A DNA stretch of 64,000 bases. Source: Arenibacter latericius DSM 15913. Its GTDB lineage: Bacteria; Bacteroidota; Bacteroidia; Flavobacteriales; Flavobacteriaceae. The DNA lies in the NCBI RefSeq assembly GCF_000424985.1, contig NZ_AUKX01000002.1, positions 1 through 64,000 on the forward strand, in the 5' to 3' direction. Shown here in pieces: positions 37,201-46,020 of this stretch. Position 1 is the first letter of the stretch, and every line of letters starts with the position of its first letter. Position numbers and translations under genes: made by a program. The notes beneath the pieces were generated by a model. That model made no database searches, was not told where the DNA came from, and saw nothing but the letters and a program-made list of their open reading frames with translations.

Positions 37201-38310
37201 TTATTTAAAAACAGGATTGTAAGAATTTATAATGCTGTCCATACTGGTAGGTTCTGGAATAATTTGTTGCCCCGACCTAACTTTACCAAGTCCCTTGGCC
37301 AATATTTGGGTGCCCTCTTCTAGTCCTTCTATAACAGAGATACCATTAATTGCAGCTTTTAATGTTACCGCCCTTGGCACCAATGAATCGCCTTGTACTA
37401 GGTATACAAATTTCTTTCCTTGTTGCTCAAAAGTAGACAAGGTAGGAATCACTAAAACATCGTTTAGTTTGTTGGGGAGAATGATGCTACCACTGCTTCC
37501 GTTTCTTAAAAGACCTTGTGGGTTGGGAAATGTTGCTCTAAAAGTAACGGTTCCGGTTTTGGTATTGATTTCCCCACTTATAGTTTCTATTTTTCCTTTG
37601 TGTTCATATATGGAACCATCTGCAAGGATTAATTGTACCTCTGATATATTTTTTGCTTTTTCTTCCATGGTACTTCCCTCAATATCCCTTAGGAAGCTTA
37701 TAAGGTCCTTTTCGTTCATGGAGAAAAATGCATAAACGTGCTCTATACTAGATACAGTAGTTAAAGGCATAGCATCTTGTGCGCTCACTAAATTTCCTTT
37801 TCTAAAAGGTATAGATCCCACAACGCCATCTACAGGGCTTTTTATTTGGGCGTAGCCAATATTAGCGGCTATACTTTGATAGTTACTTTTTGCTTGCTCT
37901 AAATTGGCTTTGGCCGTTTCTATTTGTACACTGCTTATAATATTTTTTTCAACTAGTGGGCGTAGTTTATTTAACTCTACCTGAGCAGAATTAATTCTTG
38001 CCTGTGCTGCAGCTGCATCCTGGGTTAAGGATTGAGTTTCTAAAGTAAACATTAATTGTCCCTTTTTTACCTCCTGGCCCTCGTCTACCAACACTTCTTG
38101 GATATATCCAGCAACTTTTGCACGAACCTTACTATTAACTATTCCTTCTATACTAGCTGGATATTTCGTGAAGTTGTCTACCGTTCTTCTCTCTACCTTA
38201 ATAGTGGGGTAGGGTGCTGCCGATGGAGCCTGGCTAGTTTGTTCCTTTTCTCCACAACCAACTAATAGGGTGATGCTAAGGATTATAGGTGCGATTAGTA
38301 ATTTTTTCAT
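37201..38310 (-). CDS. RND efflux periplasmic adaptor lipoprotein (AcrA/MexA type)
   Basis: This membrane-fusion protein links the pump with the outer-membrane channel. It has 369 residues. MKKLLIAPIILSITLLVGC is a lipoprotein signal with the cysteine at about 19. The lipoyl/hairpin parts follow: VRAKVAGYIQEVLVDEGQEV (first half), a coiled coil around residues 95-150, then YAQIKSPVDGVVGSIPF (second half). Its start overlaps the regulator stop by four bases (ATGA), indicating an operon with translational coupling. Confidence 0.93.
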   Translation of the reverse strand: MKKLLIAPIILSITLLVGCGEKEQTSQAPSAAPYPTIKVERRTVDNFTKYPASIEGIVNSKVRAKVAGYIQEVLVDEGQEVKKGQLMFTLETQSLTQDAAAAQARINSAQVELNKLRPLVEKNIISSVQIETAKANLEQAKSNYQSIAANIGYAQIKSPVDGVVGSIPFRKGNLVSAQDAMPLTTVSSIEHVYAFFSMNEKDLISFLRDIEGSTMEEKAKNISEVQLILADGSIYEHKGKIETISGEINTKTGTVTFRATFPNPQGLLRNGSSGSIILPNKLNDVLVIPTLSTFEQQGKKFVYLVQGDSLVPRAVTLKAAINGISVIEGLEEGTQILAKGLGKVRSGQQIIPEPTSMDSIINSYNPVFK

Positions 38311-38810
38311 TTGGAATTGGAGTTAATGGTAATTTTTAAATTTTCTTTGAGTTCATTCAAGTTTTCAATAAAATAATCTGCAAGTTCTGCATACGTCTTA
38401 GTATAGTGTAAACCAGGCGTATCCTTCTGATTGCTGCAGTTATTTTTAAGCGTATCTTTTTTAAAATTGTAAACTTTTAGATGCATTTCTTTCTCACTTT
38501 CCCATTGCTCAATTTTCTTTTCTAGCTGTTCAAAAATATCATTGGGAGATATTTTAAAATAACGTTTGCGTTCTCCGGGTTTTGTAAAGTAAACAATTCG
38601 CCCGGTGGCTTGCAAGAGTTGTAAGTTGGTGGAAATGGAGCTTTTACTAGCATAAAGACCTTCAACAAAATCATCAAATGAAATACCTTCTTCTTCAGTA
38701 AGAATTAACATAGCGAAGATTCTTGCAGCAAGAGGAGGTAATATTTTGTTGTTTTCAAAATATACTCCAAGCTCTTCAATTAACTGATTTTTATCTAGGT
38801 CGGTTGCCAA
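38307..38810 (-). CDS. GbsR/MarR-family transcriptional regulator of the efflux operon
   Basis: This 167-residue winged-helix protein is the first gene of the efflux operon. The DNA-binding part (about 20-85) contains LPPLAARIFAMLILTEEEG, the recognition helix region LYASKSSISTNLQLLQATGR and the wing IVYFTKPGERKRYFKI. A predicted coiled coil near 95-115 is consistent with GbsR-type proteins that act as dimers. It overlaps the adaptor gene by 4 bp. A 16-bp palindrome 18 bp upstream of its start, overlapping the promoter, is the obvious autoregulatory site. Repression relieved by pump substrates is inferred. Confidence 0.85.
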   Translation of the reverse strand: MATDLDKNQLIEELGVYFENNKILPPLAARIFAMLILTEEEGISFDDFVEGLYASKSSISTNLQLLQATGRIVYFTKPGERKRYFKISPNDIFEQLEKKIEQWESEKEMHLKVYNFKKDTLKNNCSNQKDTPGLHYTKTYAELADYFIENLNELKENLKITINSNSK

Positions 38811-38821
38811 ATCTGTAAAAT

Positions 38822-38866
38822 CAAATGTAAGTTTACAAACTTAGTATTGGTTCTGAATAAAGCGAA
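38822..38866 (-). promoter_or_regulatory. Efflux-operon promoter with overlapping palindromic operator
   Basis: Bases 38828-38843 form a perfect palindrome TAAGTTT-AC-AAACTTA. On the minus strand it covers a perfect -7 box TAAGTTTG (38843-38836), with TTCG 19 nt upstream (38866-38863) matching the -33 TTTG at three of four bases. A second -7-like box TACATTTG lies at 38829-38822. The layout is that expected for a self-repressed MarR-type operon. Confidence 0.65.
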
Positions 38867-38912
38867 CCTAGTAGGTGTTAATCTTAAGTTAAAAATGCAA
38901 GGGGGTAGCTGA

Positions 38913-39308
38913 CTATTTGGCTATCACCCCTTCTGTCTCCATTACAGGTAAGAGAGTAAGGTTGCTTTCCTGTATTGAGTTTTTTTCAAATACAAATCTT
39001 TTTTCATAGAGTTTGTTGTCTGCAAAATAGGTGACAAAAAATTCATTGTTAAAAGAAAGGACCTCTTCTTGTAGTAACTCTATTTTCCTATAAGACTTTG
39101 CAGAGACTTCCCCTAGGCCATGTCTCATGGTGGAAGTTTTTTGGTCTCCTTTGTAGCCAGTGGATACAGCTATTACACCTTCAATAGGAGTGTCCCGATC
39201 ATTTATGATATAGGCATTCCATGTTTTTTCTAAGAATTCGTCGTTCCATTCATGGATAACACCTAGGTATACATTCTTTGAAACAGGTATTTCTATGTCC
39301 TTTTTCAT
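38913..39308 (-). CDS. Hypothetical protein
   Basis: This is a 131-residue soluble protein that I do not recognise. It begins MKKDIEIPVSKNVYLGVIHE and shows mainly beta-strand-like sequence, including RHGLGEVSAKSYRKIELL. There is no signal peptide or membrane segment. It follows pheS by 47 bp on the same strand and is probably part of that transcript. Its codon usage looks like its neighbours, so it is likely a real gene. Confidence 0.65.
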   Translation of the reverse strand: MKKDIEIPVSKNVYLGVIHEWNDEFLEKTWNAYIINDRDTPIEGVIAVSTGYKGDQKTSTMRHGLGEVSAKSYRKIELLQEEVLSFNNEFFVTYFADNKLYEKRFVFEKNSIQESNLTLLPVMETEGVIAK

Positions 39309-39355
39309 TTTAAAATGCGGTTATAATTAGTTTGTTCCTAGAAAAGCGTATTGAA

Positions 39356-40375
39356 TTAAAGGGCGCTTTTAAATTGCTCCAAGAATCTTAAATCGTTCTC
39401 ACTCAAGAGTCGTATATCGGATATTTGATGCAGTAATAAAGCAATACGGTCTATACCCATTCCAAAGGCAAAACCAGAATATTCATTAGCATCTATCCCA
39501 CAATTGGTAAGGACATTAGGGTCTACCATACCACATCCCATAATTTCTAACCAACCTGTACCTTTGGTCATCTTATAATCTGCTTCGGAATTCAATCCCC
39601 AATATACATCAACTTCGGCACTCGGTTCTGTAAAAGGGAAGTAGGAGGGACGTAATCGAATTTCAGATTTACCAAAAAGTTCAGTTGTAAAAAACTGTAA
39701 AGTCTGCTTTAAATCTGCAAAAGAAACGTCTTTGTCTATATATAGTCCCTCTATCTGATGGAAGAAACAGTGAGATCTTGCCGATATGGCTTCATTTCTA
39801 TATACTCTTCCAGGAGATATGGTTCTAATAGGTGGCTTATTGTTCTCCATATATCTTACCTGAACAGAGGAAGTATGGGTACGCAACAAAATATCTGGAT
39901 CTGTTTGGATAAAAAAGGTATCCTGCATATCCCTTGCTGGATGGTATTCGGGAAGGTTTAAGGCAGTAAAGTTATGCCAATCGTCTTCTATTTCAGGACC
40001 TTCTGATACATTAAATCCAATTCTGGAAAATATATCAATAATCTGATTCTTAACAATTGATATAGGGTGTCTAGATCCCAATTCTAAGGGCTCTCCAGGG
40101 CGAGTAAGGTCGCCATAGATGCCATGGGCCAACTTTTCGTTTTCCAGTGCTTGCTTTAAGGTGTTTACTTTTTCAGTAACAACGGCCTTGAGTTGGTTTA
40201 CTGTTTGCCCAAACTCTTTCTTCTGTTCGTTAGGAACGTTTTTAAAATCTGAGAAGAAATGATTGAACAACCCCTTTTTTCCCAAGTATTTTATTCTAAA
40301 TGCTTCAATGGCATCCTTATCGGAGGAAGTGAATTTTTCTACTTCCGAAATATGTTCCTTTATCTGATCTATCAT
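39356..40375 (-). CDS. pheS: Phenylalanyl-tRNA synthetase alpha subunit
   Basis: This subunit charges tRNA-Phe as part of an alpha2-beta2 enzyme. The start is ATG at 40375 (MIDQIKEHISEVEKF); the open frame goes 23 codons further upstream but homologous starts match this Met. The protein is about 339 residues. An N-terminal coiled coil precedes class II motif 2 in VYRNEAISARSHCFFHQIEG and motif 3 in GFAFGMGIDRIALL. The active-site FPFTEPSAEVDV segment is intact. pheT is not in the window, so the two subunits are not adjacent. Confidence 0.95.
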   Translation of the reverse strand: MIDQIKEHISEVEKFTSSDKDAIEAFRIKYLGKKGLFNHFFSDFKNVPNEQKKEFGQTVNQLKAVVTEKVNTLKQALENEKLAHGIYGDLTRPGEPLELGSRHPISIVKNQIIDIFSRIGFNVSEGPEIEDDWHNFTALNLPEYHPARDMQDTFFIQTDPDILLRTHTSSVQVRYMENNKPPIRTISPGRVYRNEAISARSHCFFHQIEGLYIDKDVSFADLKQTLQFFTTELFGKSEIRLRPSYFPFTEPSAEVDVYWGLNSEADYKMTKGTGWLEIMGCGMVDPNVLTNCGIDANEYSGFAFGMGIDRIALLLHQISDIRLLSENDLRFLEQFKSAL

Positions 40376-40611
40376 TGCAATGGTATGGCTTGGATTCTCA
40401 TCAAAAAATTGAACCGCAAATTTAAAACTTTTATGGCAAGCCACGAATAGATTTTATCTAAATCTATATTGTTGATGTCTTCTCTGCTTTGTAAGGGCTA
40501 TAGTAACGATGTTTTTAAAGTCGCCAATACATAAGGTAATACCTTCCCAATGCTATTGGTAAACGCTATTTGCCGACCTTTTCAGTGATAATGCTGCTTT
40601 ATAGTAAAGAG

Positions 40612-41253
40612 TTAAAGGTCTTTATAATCTAAGCGATAGATTTCCATGATATTATTAAGAATACCTTTGAAATCTATTTTTAAGTCTATCAACTTTCCAG
40701 TCTTAATATCGAACACCCATCCGTGTACAATGAGGTTTCTTTCTCTATATGCTCGTTGGACAGCTGCTGTTTTTATGAGGTTAATACATTGCTCCTGTAC
40801 GTTTAATTCTACTAGGCGATTGTACTTTTGCTCCTCATCTTCAATAGCATTTAATTCAGTCCTATGTTGTCTGTACACATCCCTAATATTCCGTAACCAT
40901 GGGTTTAAAATACCAAGGTCTTCGGATTGCATAGCGGCTTTAACTCCTCCACAAGAATAATGTCCACAGACTACAATATTATTAACCTTAAGGTGATCTA
41001 CGGCATAGTTTACTACAGACATAACGTTGAGGTCTATACTAATCACCATATTGGCAATATTACGGTGAACAAAGACTTCTCCAGGGCCTAGACCCATTAA
41101 TTCTTCGGTGGTAACCCTGCTGTCTGAACAACCAATGTATAGGATATCTGGTTTTTGACCCCTATCCAAATCTTTAAAGAAATCTGGATTTTTGTCCAGT
41201 TTATCTGCTATCCATTTTTCATTGTTTTTGAAGACATCGTTTAGGCTATCCAT
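40612..41253 (-). CDS. can: Beta-class carbonic anhydrase
   Basis: This cytoplasmic zinc enzyme interconverts carbon dioxide and bicarbonate. It has 213 residues. The zinc ligands are Cys42 in YIGCSDSRV (with the Asp44-Arg46 dyad), His98 and Cys101 in VVCGHYSCGGVKAA. The conserved EVFVHRNIAN follows the first motif. It stands alone between pheS and the bat operon, on the same strand as both. Confidence 0.95.
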   Translation of the reverse strand: MDSLNDVFKNNEKWIADKLDKNPDFFKDLDRGQKPDILYIGCSDSRVTTEELMGLGPGEVFVHRNIANMVISIDLNVMSVVNYAVDHLKVNNIVVCGHYSCGGVKAAMQSEDLGILNPWLRNIRDVYRQHRTELNAIEDEEQKYNRLVELNVQEQCINLIKTAAVQRAYRERNLIVHGWVFDIKTGKLIDLKIDFKGILNNIMEIYRLDYKDL

Positions 41254-41499
41254 CTTTTCTGTTTTTTAATTTAGGAAATTATCCGGTTAGAAATGGTTCC
41301 ATATAGGAATCGGTATTCCTAATTTTAATTAATCGAGGGCAAGATAATTATTAATTGAAAGGGAAATATAGGTTTGCACTGCTTTTTTTTAGCAAACGAA
41401 TAGAAAACGGACTATTAGCGCAAGGTGGTAAAAAGGAATGCTTTTCCTAGTAACCGCGGTTAATAGCGTCTAGATCCGGTTCCTTAAGATATTAATATT
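41254..41499. other. Intergenic region between can and batE
   Basis: This 246-bp spacer holds a perfect 12-base palindrome TAACCGCGGTTA (41451-41462) and a weak minus-strand hairpin with T-run (arms AGGAA/TTCCT near 41433-41448) that could end the bat transcript. A second small hairpin, AGGAAT-CGGT-ATTCCT, stands near 41306-41321. I see no gene. Confidence 0.35.
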
Positions 41500-42258
41500 C
41501 TAGAAATCTTTTAGTTCGCGTATCTCATTGGATAAAAGCCAGCCGGTTTTCCCATCTGCAAGTTCAATTTTTTTCCAGTCTTGCATCTCTTCAACTACTT
41601 GCACTTTGGTACCTGCATGTAAATTAAAGATTGCCTGACTCCTATTATTAGGTTCAGGCTTAATAGGGGCTTGTTCCACATATATTATAGCAGGTCTTTC
41701 AGAGTTATATCTATTATACTGAACATAGGATAAGGTAGAAGCAGTAAGTGATAGAATTAAGAATATAAGACTGAAGATAAAAGCAATTCGCTTTTGTGTA
41801 GAATATCTAAAGTAGTAGAAGGCTATGTAAAGACCTACAAATAAAAACATGAATACTATGGCTGTATATGCCCATTGATCAAAAGTAAGGTAGCCTGTAA
41901 CCTTATTGTAGAATTTAGATATCGTTGTTTTGGGTAAGGGTTCAATAGCATCTAGGGTCATGTTTTTTGCAAAAGACAAGTTGTTTAAAATGTCTTGGTC
42001 CGAAGGGTTTAACAACAGTGCCTTTTCATAATAATAGATGCTTGGAGCAATATCATTAAGTTTATAGTAGGTGTTACCTAAATTAAAGTACAAGGCCGCG
42101 GAATGCGCTCCGTTTTCTAGGATTTTAAGGTAATTGTCCCTAGCCTCCTCATATTCCCCATCATTATAAAAAGTGGTGGCCTTTTCAAATAGCTCTTGGT
42201 TTTGGGAGTGTCCCAAAGTACCAATCATAAAGAAAAGAACTGCTAATACACGTACCAT
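41500..42258 (-). CDS. batE: BatE, TPR and SH3-domain protein of the Bat operon
   Basis: This 252-residue envelope protein ends the Bat operon. A signal peptide (ending near LGHSQ) is followed by TPR repeats (LFEKATTFYNDGEYEEARDN and AALYFNLGNTYYKLND), two membrane helices at about 125-170 and a C-terminal bacterial SH3 domain (FNLHAGTKVQVVEEMQDWKK). It is four bases from the batD stop. The molecular role in oxygen or envelope stress tolerance is not established. Confidence 0.85.
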   Translation of the reverse strand: MVRVLAVLFFMIGTLGHSQNQELFEKATTFYNDGEYEEARDNYLKILENGAHSAALYFNLGNTYYKLNDIAPSIYYYEKALLLNPSDQDILNNLSFAKNMTLDAIEPLPKTTISKFYNKVTGYLTFDQWAYTAIVFMFLFVGLYIAFYYFRYSTQKRIAFIFSLIFLILSLTASTLSYVQYNRYNSERPAIIYVEQAPIKPEPNNRSQAIFNLHAGTKVQVVEEMQDWKKIELADGKTGWLLSNEIRELKDF

Positions 42259-42261
42259 GAC

Positions 42262-44055
42262 TTAAATTTGTTTGTCTAATTGTGAAATAACCTCGCTAGC
42301 TTTATCGTAATCTTGTTGCATCTGCACCTCTGAGAATGGGCTATATCTAGCCATTTCACAGCTTTCTAACAGCCCAATAAAACCGTTCTTTGTGTTATCA
42401 TCAACATTTTTTTCTTGTAGTAGGGTGGCAATCTTATCCTTACTAAACTCAGAAGTTTCAATCTTCAGTTTTGCTTTTAGGTAGTTATGTAGCGCTTTTT
42501 CTAGTGCAACATAAAAAGAGTCTTTTGAACCTAGTGCTTTTTTAGAGGCTGAAAGATATTTTCTTGCCAATCTATTTGCTCTTTTAATTCTATTGCCTTC
42601 CACGTCACTTGCTATGGCTTCACGTTTTTTGCCAATAACAATTGCCACAGGAATTAGAATGATGGGGAGTAACCACCACAGGTAAAATGCCGTAGAACCA
42701 AAAAAGTAATTCGTTCCTATTGTAGTTAAATTAGGGGTTAATTTGTTAAAAACAAACTGGTCTGAAGACGCAACCACGAGCTGTTTGTTACTACCTCTAT
42801 TATTGCTACTGGGTTCTGTTGTGCTTATTGCGCCACTTATAGGACCTTCTAATACGTTTATCATTGCCTCTTCTGAATTGAGGGTATGGTATTTTTCCGT
42901 TTTTGGATTAAAATAGCTAAACGTTAAACTAGGGATAGGATACTTTCCTCTATAGGTGGGTACTACAGTATAACTGTTTTCTACCTTTCCTTCCATCCCA
43001 GAAATAGTAGTTCTTATGTTTTCTTTATACTCTGGATCATAAACCTCTAGAGAGCTAGGAAGATGTAGTTTTGGGATTTCAAACAGTTTTAAATTTCCTT
43101 TCCCGTTAATACTTACTACCGCTTGTAAGGATTCGGAAGCATTCAGGTGGGTCTTGCTTGGAGTTACAAAAAAGTCGAACTGCCCTACGGCTCCACTAAA
43201 GCCTGCTGGTTTACCTTCTGTAGGAAGAGGTTTTACACTTAATGTTCTTTTACCTGCTGAAACTGTTTTGTTGGCTTGCGCCATAACTCTACCACCAAAA
43301 AAATCGCGTTTATTGGTAGGTACTTGTAGGCTAACATCTAGAGAGAGAGGTTCTAGATCTAATTCCCCTGTTCTTTGCGGATATAGTACTACTCTCTTTA
43401 GGATTACCGATCTATATGGCTTTCCTTTATAAGTAGTATTCTCAATAGAATATTTGGTTACTGGAATATCTTGACTCCAAAAATTATTATATTTTGGATT
43501 GTCTAGTGCTCTAAAGTTAGTTACATCTATATTAGGACTAGCATAAAGTTTATAAACCACTGATACGGCCTCATTTAAATAAGGGTTGCTTTTAGATATC
43601 TCTGCAACTAAATGTAAGCTTTCGTCCGCTACGTCATCTACTGTTTTTTCACCGTCTGGTCGGTCTACTGCTGCTGTAACTTCTACCTCCTTAGGTAGGG
43701 ATTTATAAGTAGTACCATTAATATCTATTGTGGCCTGATTTATAGTAAACTTTCCTCTTGCTGTTGGGGCGAGAGTATAGCTATAGGTTTTAGAAAAGCT
43801 TCTAACTCCATTCACCCAAGACGAGCTTATGGACTGCGAAGGTCCCATAAGTACTCTAAACCCTTTAAAATCTGGCGGAGTAAAATTATCACCATCCCTG
43901 TTCATAGTAAAGTCTACCCGGATTCTTTCGTTAATACCCAGTTTATCTTTACTGAGTACCATTTCAAAAGTTACCGATTCATCATCCTTTTGGGCATTAA
44001 GTGTAATGGCCATGAACAATGCTACTACTAGCGGTATGTATCTTTTTAATATCAT
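42262..44055 (-). CDS. batD: BatD, oxygen-tolerance membrane protein
   Basis: This protein of about 597 residues has a signal peptide (ending ITLNAQ), several immunoglobulin-like beta domains and a single membrane helix near 460-480 (STAFYLWWLLPIILIPVAIV), followed by a cytoplasmic tail. The repeated beta segments (ERIRVDFTMN, SLQAVVSINGKGNL) match BatD proteins. The ATG at 44055 is chosen over a TTG at 44067. It starts 5 bp after batC. Its outer domains probably contact the VWA proteins BatA and BatB. Confidence 0.88.
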   Translation of the reverse strand: MILKRYIPLVVALFMAITLNAQKDDESVTFEMVLSKDKLGINERIRVDFTMNRDGDNFTPPDFKGFRVLMGPSQSISSSWVNGVRSFSKTYSYTLAPTARGKFTINQATIDINGTTYKSLPKEVEVTAAVDRPDGEKTVDDVADESLHLVAEISKSNPYLNEAVSVVYKLYASPNIDVTNFRALDNPKYNNFWSQDIPVTKYSIENTTYKGKPYRSVILKRVVLYPQRTGELDLEPLSLDVSLQVPTNKRDFFGGRVMAQANKTVSAGKRTLSVKPLPTEGKPAGFSGAVGQFDFFVTPSKTHLNASESLQAVVSINGKGNLKLFEIPKLHLPSSLEVYDPEYKENIRTTISGMEGKVENSYTVVPTYRGKYPIPSLTFSYFNPKTEKYHTLNSEEAMINVLEGPISGAISTTEPSSNNRGSNKQLVVASSDQFVFNKLTPNLTTIGTNYFFGSTAFYLWWLLPIILIPVAIVIGKKREAIASDVEGNRIKRANRLARKYLSASKKALGSKDSFYVALEKALHNYLKAKLKIETSEFSKDKIATLLQEKNVDDNTKNGFIGLLESCEMARYSPFSEVQMQQDYDKASEVISQLDKQI

Positions 44056-44060
44056 GGTTA

Positions 44061-44915
44061 TTACCAATCTTTTTCGTTCTTAACTTTTGGTCCTTTTACC
44101 TTTTGGCCATCTATCTTCTCTTGAACTTTCTTTTCTTCATTTTGCATAGCCTCCAATAAACTTCTCACCTGCTGTGGTGATAATTGATTAGGCCTTGGCG
44201 GTTGTTGTTCTTCTTGATCTCCGTCTTGGGGCTGCTGGTCTTTTTTATCGCCTTCCCCTTCATTCTCGTCCTCCTTTTCTTGATCTCCTTGATCGTCTTG
44301 GTCTCCTTCGTCCTGATCTTGATCTTTGTTTTCTTGCTGGTTGTCCTTATTCTCCTGGTCTTGTTCTCCCTCTTGCTTGTCCTGGTTTTGATCTTGTTGG
44401 TCTTGCTGGTCCTCTTGGTCCTGGTTGTCTTTATCAGGGTTATTTTTTTGGTCTTCCTGCTGCTTTTTTAGCATCTCTTTGGCCAAGGCAAAATTATACC
44501 TAGTCTCCTCATCGGTAGGTTCATTTCTCAATGCTTCTTTATAAGCTTCTACCGCTTTTTCATATTCTTTGTTCTTCATAAACACATTCCCCATATTATG
44601 AAATGCCTTATGTTTTTCTGATTTGCTAGTTGCATTCTCAGCAGACTGCTTGTACCTGCCAAAGGCTTCGCTATAGGTTTCGTTTTCGTAATAGGCATTT
44701 CCTAAATTATAAGGGGCGATGCTATTATCGGCATTTTCGGAGATTGCTTTTCTGTATTTTGCTTCAGCATTCACAAAATCCTTTTCCTCTAAATTCTTAT
44801 TACCTTCCCAAGTATAGGCTGTTGATCTCTTTATAGCCTTTTGTGTTTCTTTATCTATTTCTTGGGCATGGCCAAGATAGCCGAACAATAATATGATGCA
44901 TACAATCCTTTTCAT
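44061..44915 (-). CDS. batC: BatC, TPR protein with Gln/Asp/Glu-rich tail
   Basis: This protein of about 284 residues has a signal peptide (MKRIVCIILLFGYLGHAQ), three TPR repeats (AEAKYRKAISENADNSIAPYN region, AFHNMGNVFMKNKEYEKA) and a very acidic low-complexity stretch of about 80 residues made almost only of Q, D, E, N, K and G. The signal-peptide ATG at 44915 is chosen; ATGs at 44936 and 44942 overlap batB. TPRs would mediate contacts within the Bat complex. Confidence 0.85.
   Translation of the reverse strand: MKRIVCIILLFGYLGHAQEIDKETQKAIKRSTAYTWEGNKNLEEKDFVNAEAKYRKAISENADNSIAPYNLGNAYYENETYSEAFGRYKQSAENATSKSEKHKAFHNMGNVFMKNKEYEKAVEAYKEALRNEPTDEETRYNFALAKEMLKKQQEDQKNNPDKDNQDQEDQQDQQDQNQDKQEGEQDQENKDNQQENKDQDQDEGDQDDQGDQEKEDENEGEGDKKDQQPQDGDQEEQQPPRPNQLSPQQVRSLLEAMQNEEKKVQEKIDGQKVKGPKVKNEKDW
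44195..44470 (-). repeat. Low-complexity Q/D/E-rich coding tract in batC
   Basis: The codons alternate mainly between CAA/CAG, GAC/GAT and GAA, giving runs such as DNQDQEDQQDQQDQ. Such a tract is prone to slippage and length change between strains. Confidence 0.8.
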
Positions 44916-44925
44916 TTTTCTAGAT

Positions 44926-45966
44926 TTATTGCTCATTCTCATTAAACAAGTTCAATTTTTTTAGCCATTTTGTTTTTCTGTCCAATACAAAGATGTCTAA
45001 AAATAGAAATAAAAGCGCCGCACCCAAAAACCATTGGAATTGATCCTTAAACTCTGCAAATTGTTTGGCCTCAAATTCCGTTTTATCTATTCTATTTAAC
45101 TGGTCTCTTATAAAGGAAACAGCTTGTTCCGTATTTTCCCCACTGATGTATTCACCATTTCCATCGTTAGCAATATCACGCAAGGTTTGTTCATTCATTC
45201 TAGTAATGACTACTTCTCCTTCCCGGTCTCTTAAAAAGCTCTCTACAACTCCATTTCTTTTTAAAGGAATGGGTCCCCCTTTTGCAGTTCCTACCCCAAC
45301 CGTGAAAATTCTAATATTTTCTTTGGTGGCCTCATCCACACTTCGGGTAATATCCCCTTCGGAATGGTCTTCCCCATCTGATATTATAAAAAGCACCCTA
45401 TTGGTTTCTCCGTCATCATAATAATTAGTTGCCAAGTTAACGGCTTGGTCAATAGCAGTCCCTTGTGAGGAAAGCATATCGGTATTCATATTTTGCAAGA
45501 ACATTTTTGCCGCCCCATAATCTGTAGTCAATGGCAATTGGGGGAATGCTTGCCCTGCGTAAGCAATAATCCCGATACGGTCGCTTGCTAGCTGGTTAAT
45601 GATTTCAGAAACCAATCGCTTTGCTTTATCTAGTCTATTGGGAGCAATATCTTCTGCCAACATACTTTTAGAGACATCCACCGCGAATACTATGTCTAGT
45701 CCTTCCCTTTTTACCGTTTCTAGCTTAGTGCCCATTTTTGGATTTACTAGAGCAAGAGTCATAAAGGTAATTCCTAATAGGAGGAGTATCAGTTTTAAGG
45801 TAGCCTTAAAAGTAGATCTCTCTGGGGTTAATCGTTTTAGTAGGGTTGGGTCCGAAAATTTTCTTTGCGCCCTTTTTTTCCAGATTTGAAATAATACAAA
45901 AAGCACGATCATCACCGGGATGATGAATAACAGGTAAAAATATGTTTTTTCGTCTAATTGAATCAT
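44926..45966 (-). CDS. batB: BatB, von Willebrand factor A domain protein
   Basis: This 346-residue membrane protein has two N-terminal helices, then a VWA domain with the MIDAS metal site FAVDVSKSMLAEDI and IIAYAGQAFPQLPLTTDYG, IISDGEDHSEGD. A C-terminal helix (FQWFLGAALLFLFLDIFVL) anchors it again. It follows batA by 54 bp. VWA proteins paired with MoxR ATPases generally act in metal insertion or complex maturation; the target here is unknown. Confidence 0.9.
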   Translation of the reverse strand: MIQLDEKTYFYLLFIIPVMIVLFVLFQIWKKRAQRKFSDPTLLKRLTPERSTFKATLKLILLLLGITFMTLALVNPKMGTKLETVKREGLDIVFAVDVSKSMLAEDIAPNRLDKAKRLVSEIINQLASDRIGIIAYAGQAFPQLPLTTDYGAAKMFLQNMNTDMLSSQGTAIDQAVNLATNYYDDGETNRVLFIISDGEDHSEGDITRSVDEATKENIRIFTVGVGTAKGGPIPLKRNGVVESFLRDREGEVVITRMNEQTLRDIANDGNGEYISGENTEQAVSFIRDQLNRIDKTEFEAKQFAEFKDQFQWFLGAALLFLFLDIFVLDRKTKWLKKLNLFNENEQ

Positions 45967-46020
45967 TATGCTTTCTTCATTTGTAACGGCTTGGTAACTT
46001 AGCCTTTTATTCTTACAGCG

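Noticed and set aside
44184-44503. Two open frames on the plus strand, very rich in Leu and Val or in Leu, Gly and Pro, resembling membrane proteins
   Set aside because: They are antisense readings of the Q/D/E-rich tract of batC; the hydrophobic look follows from complementing those codons.
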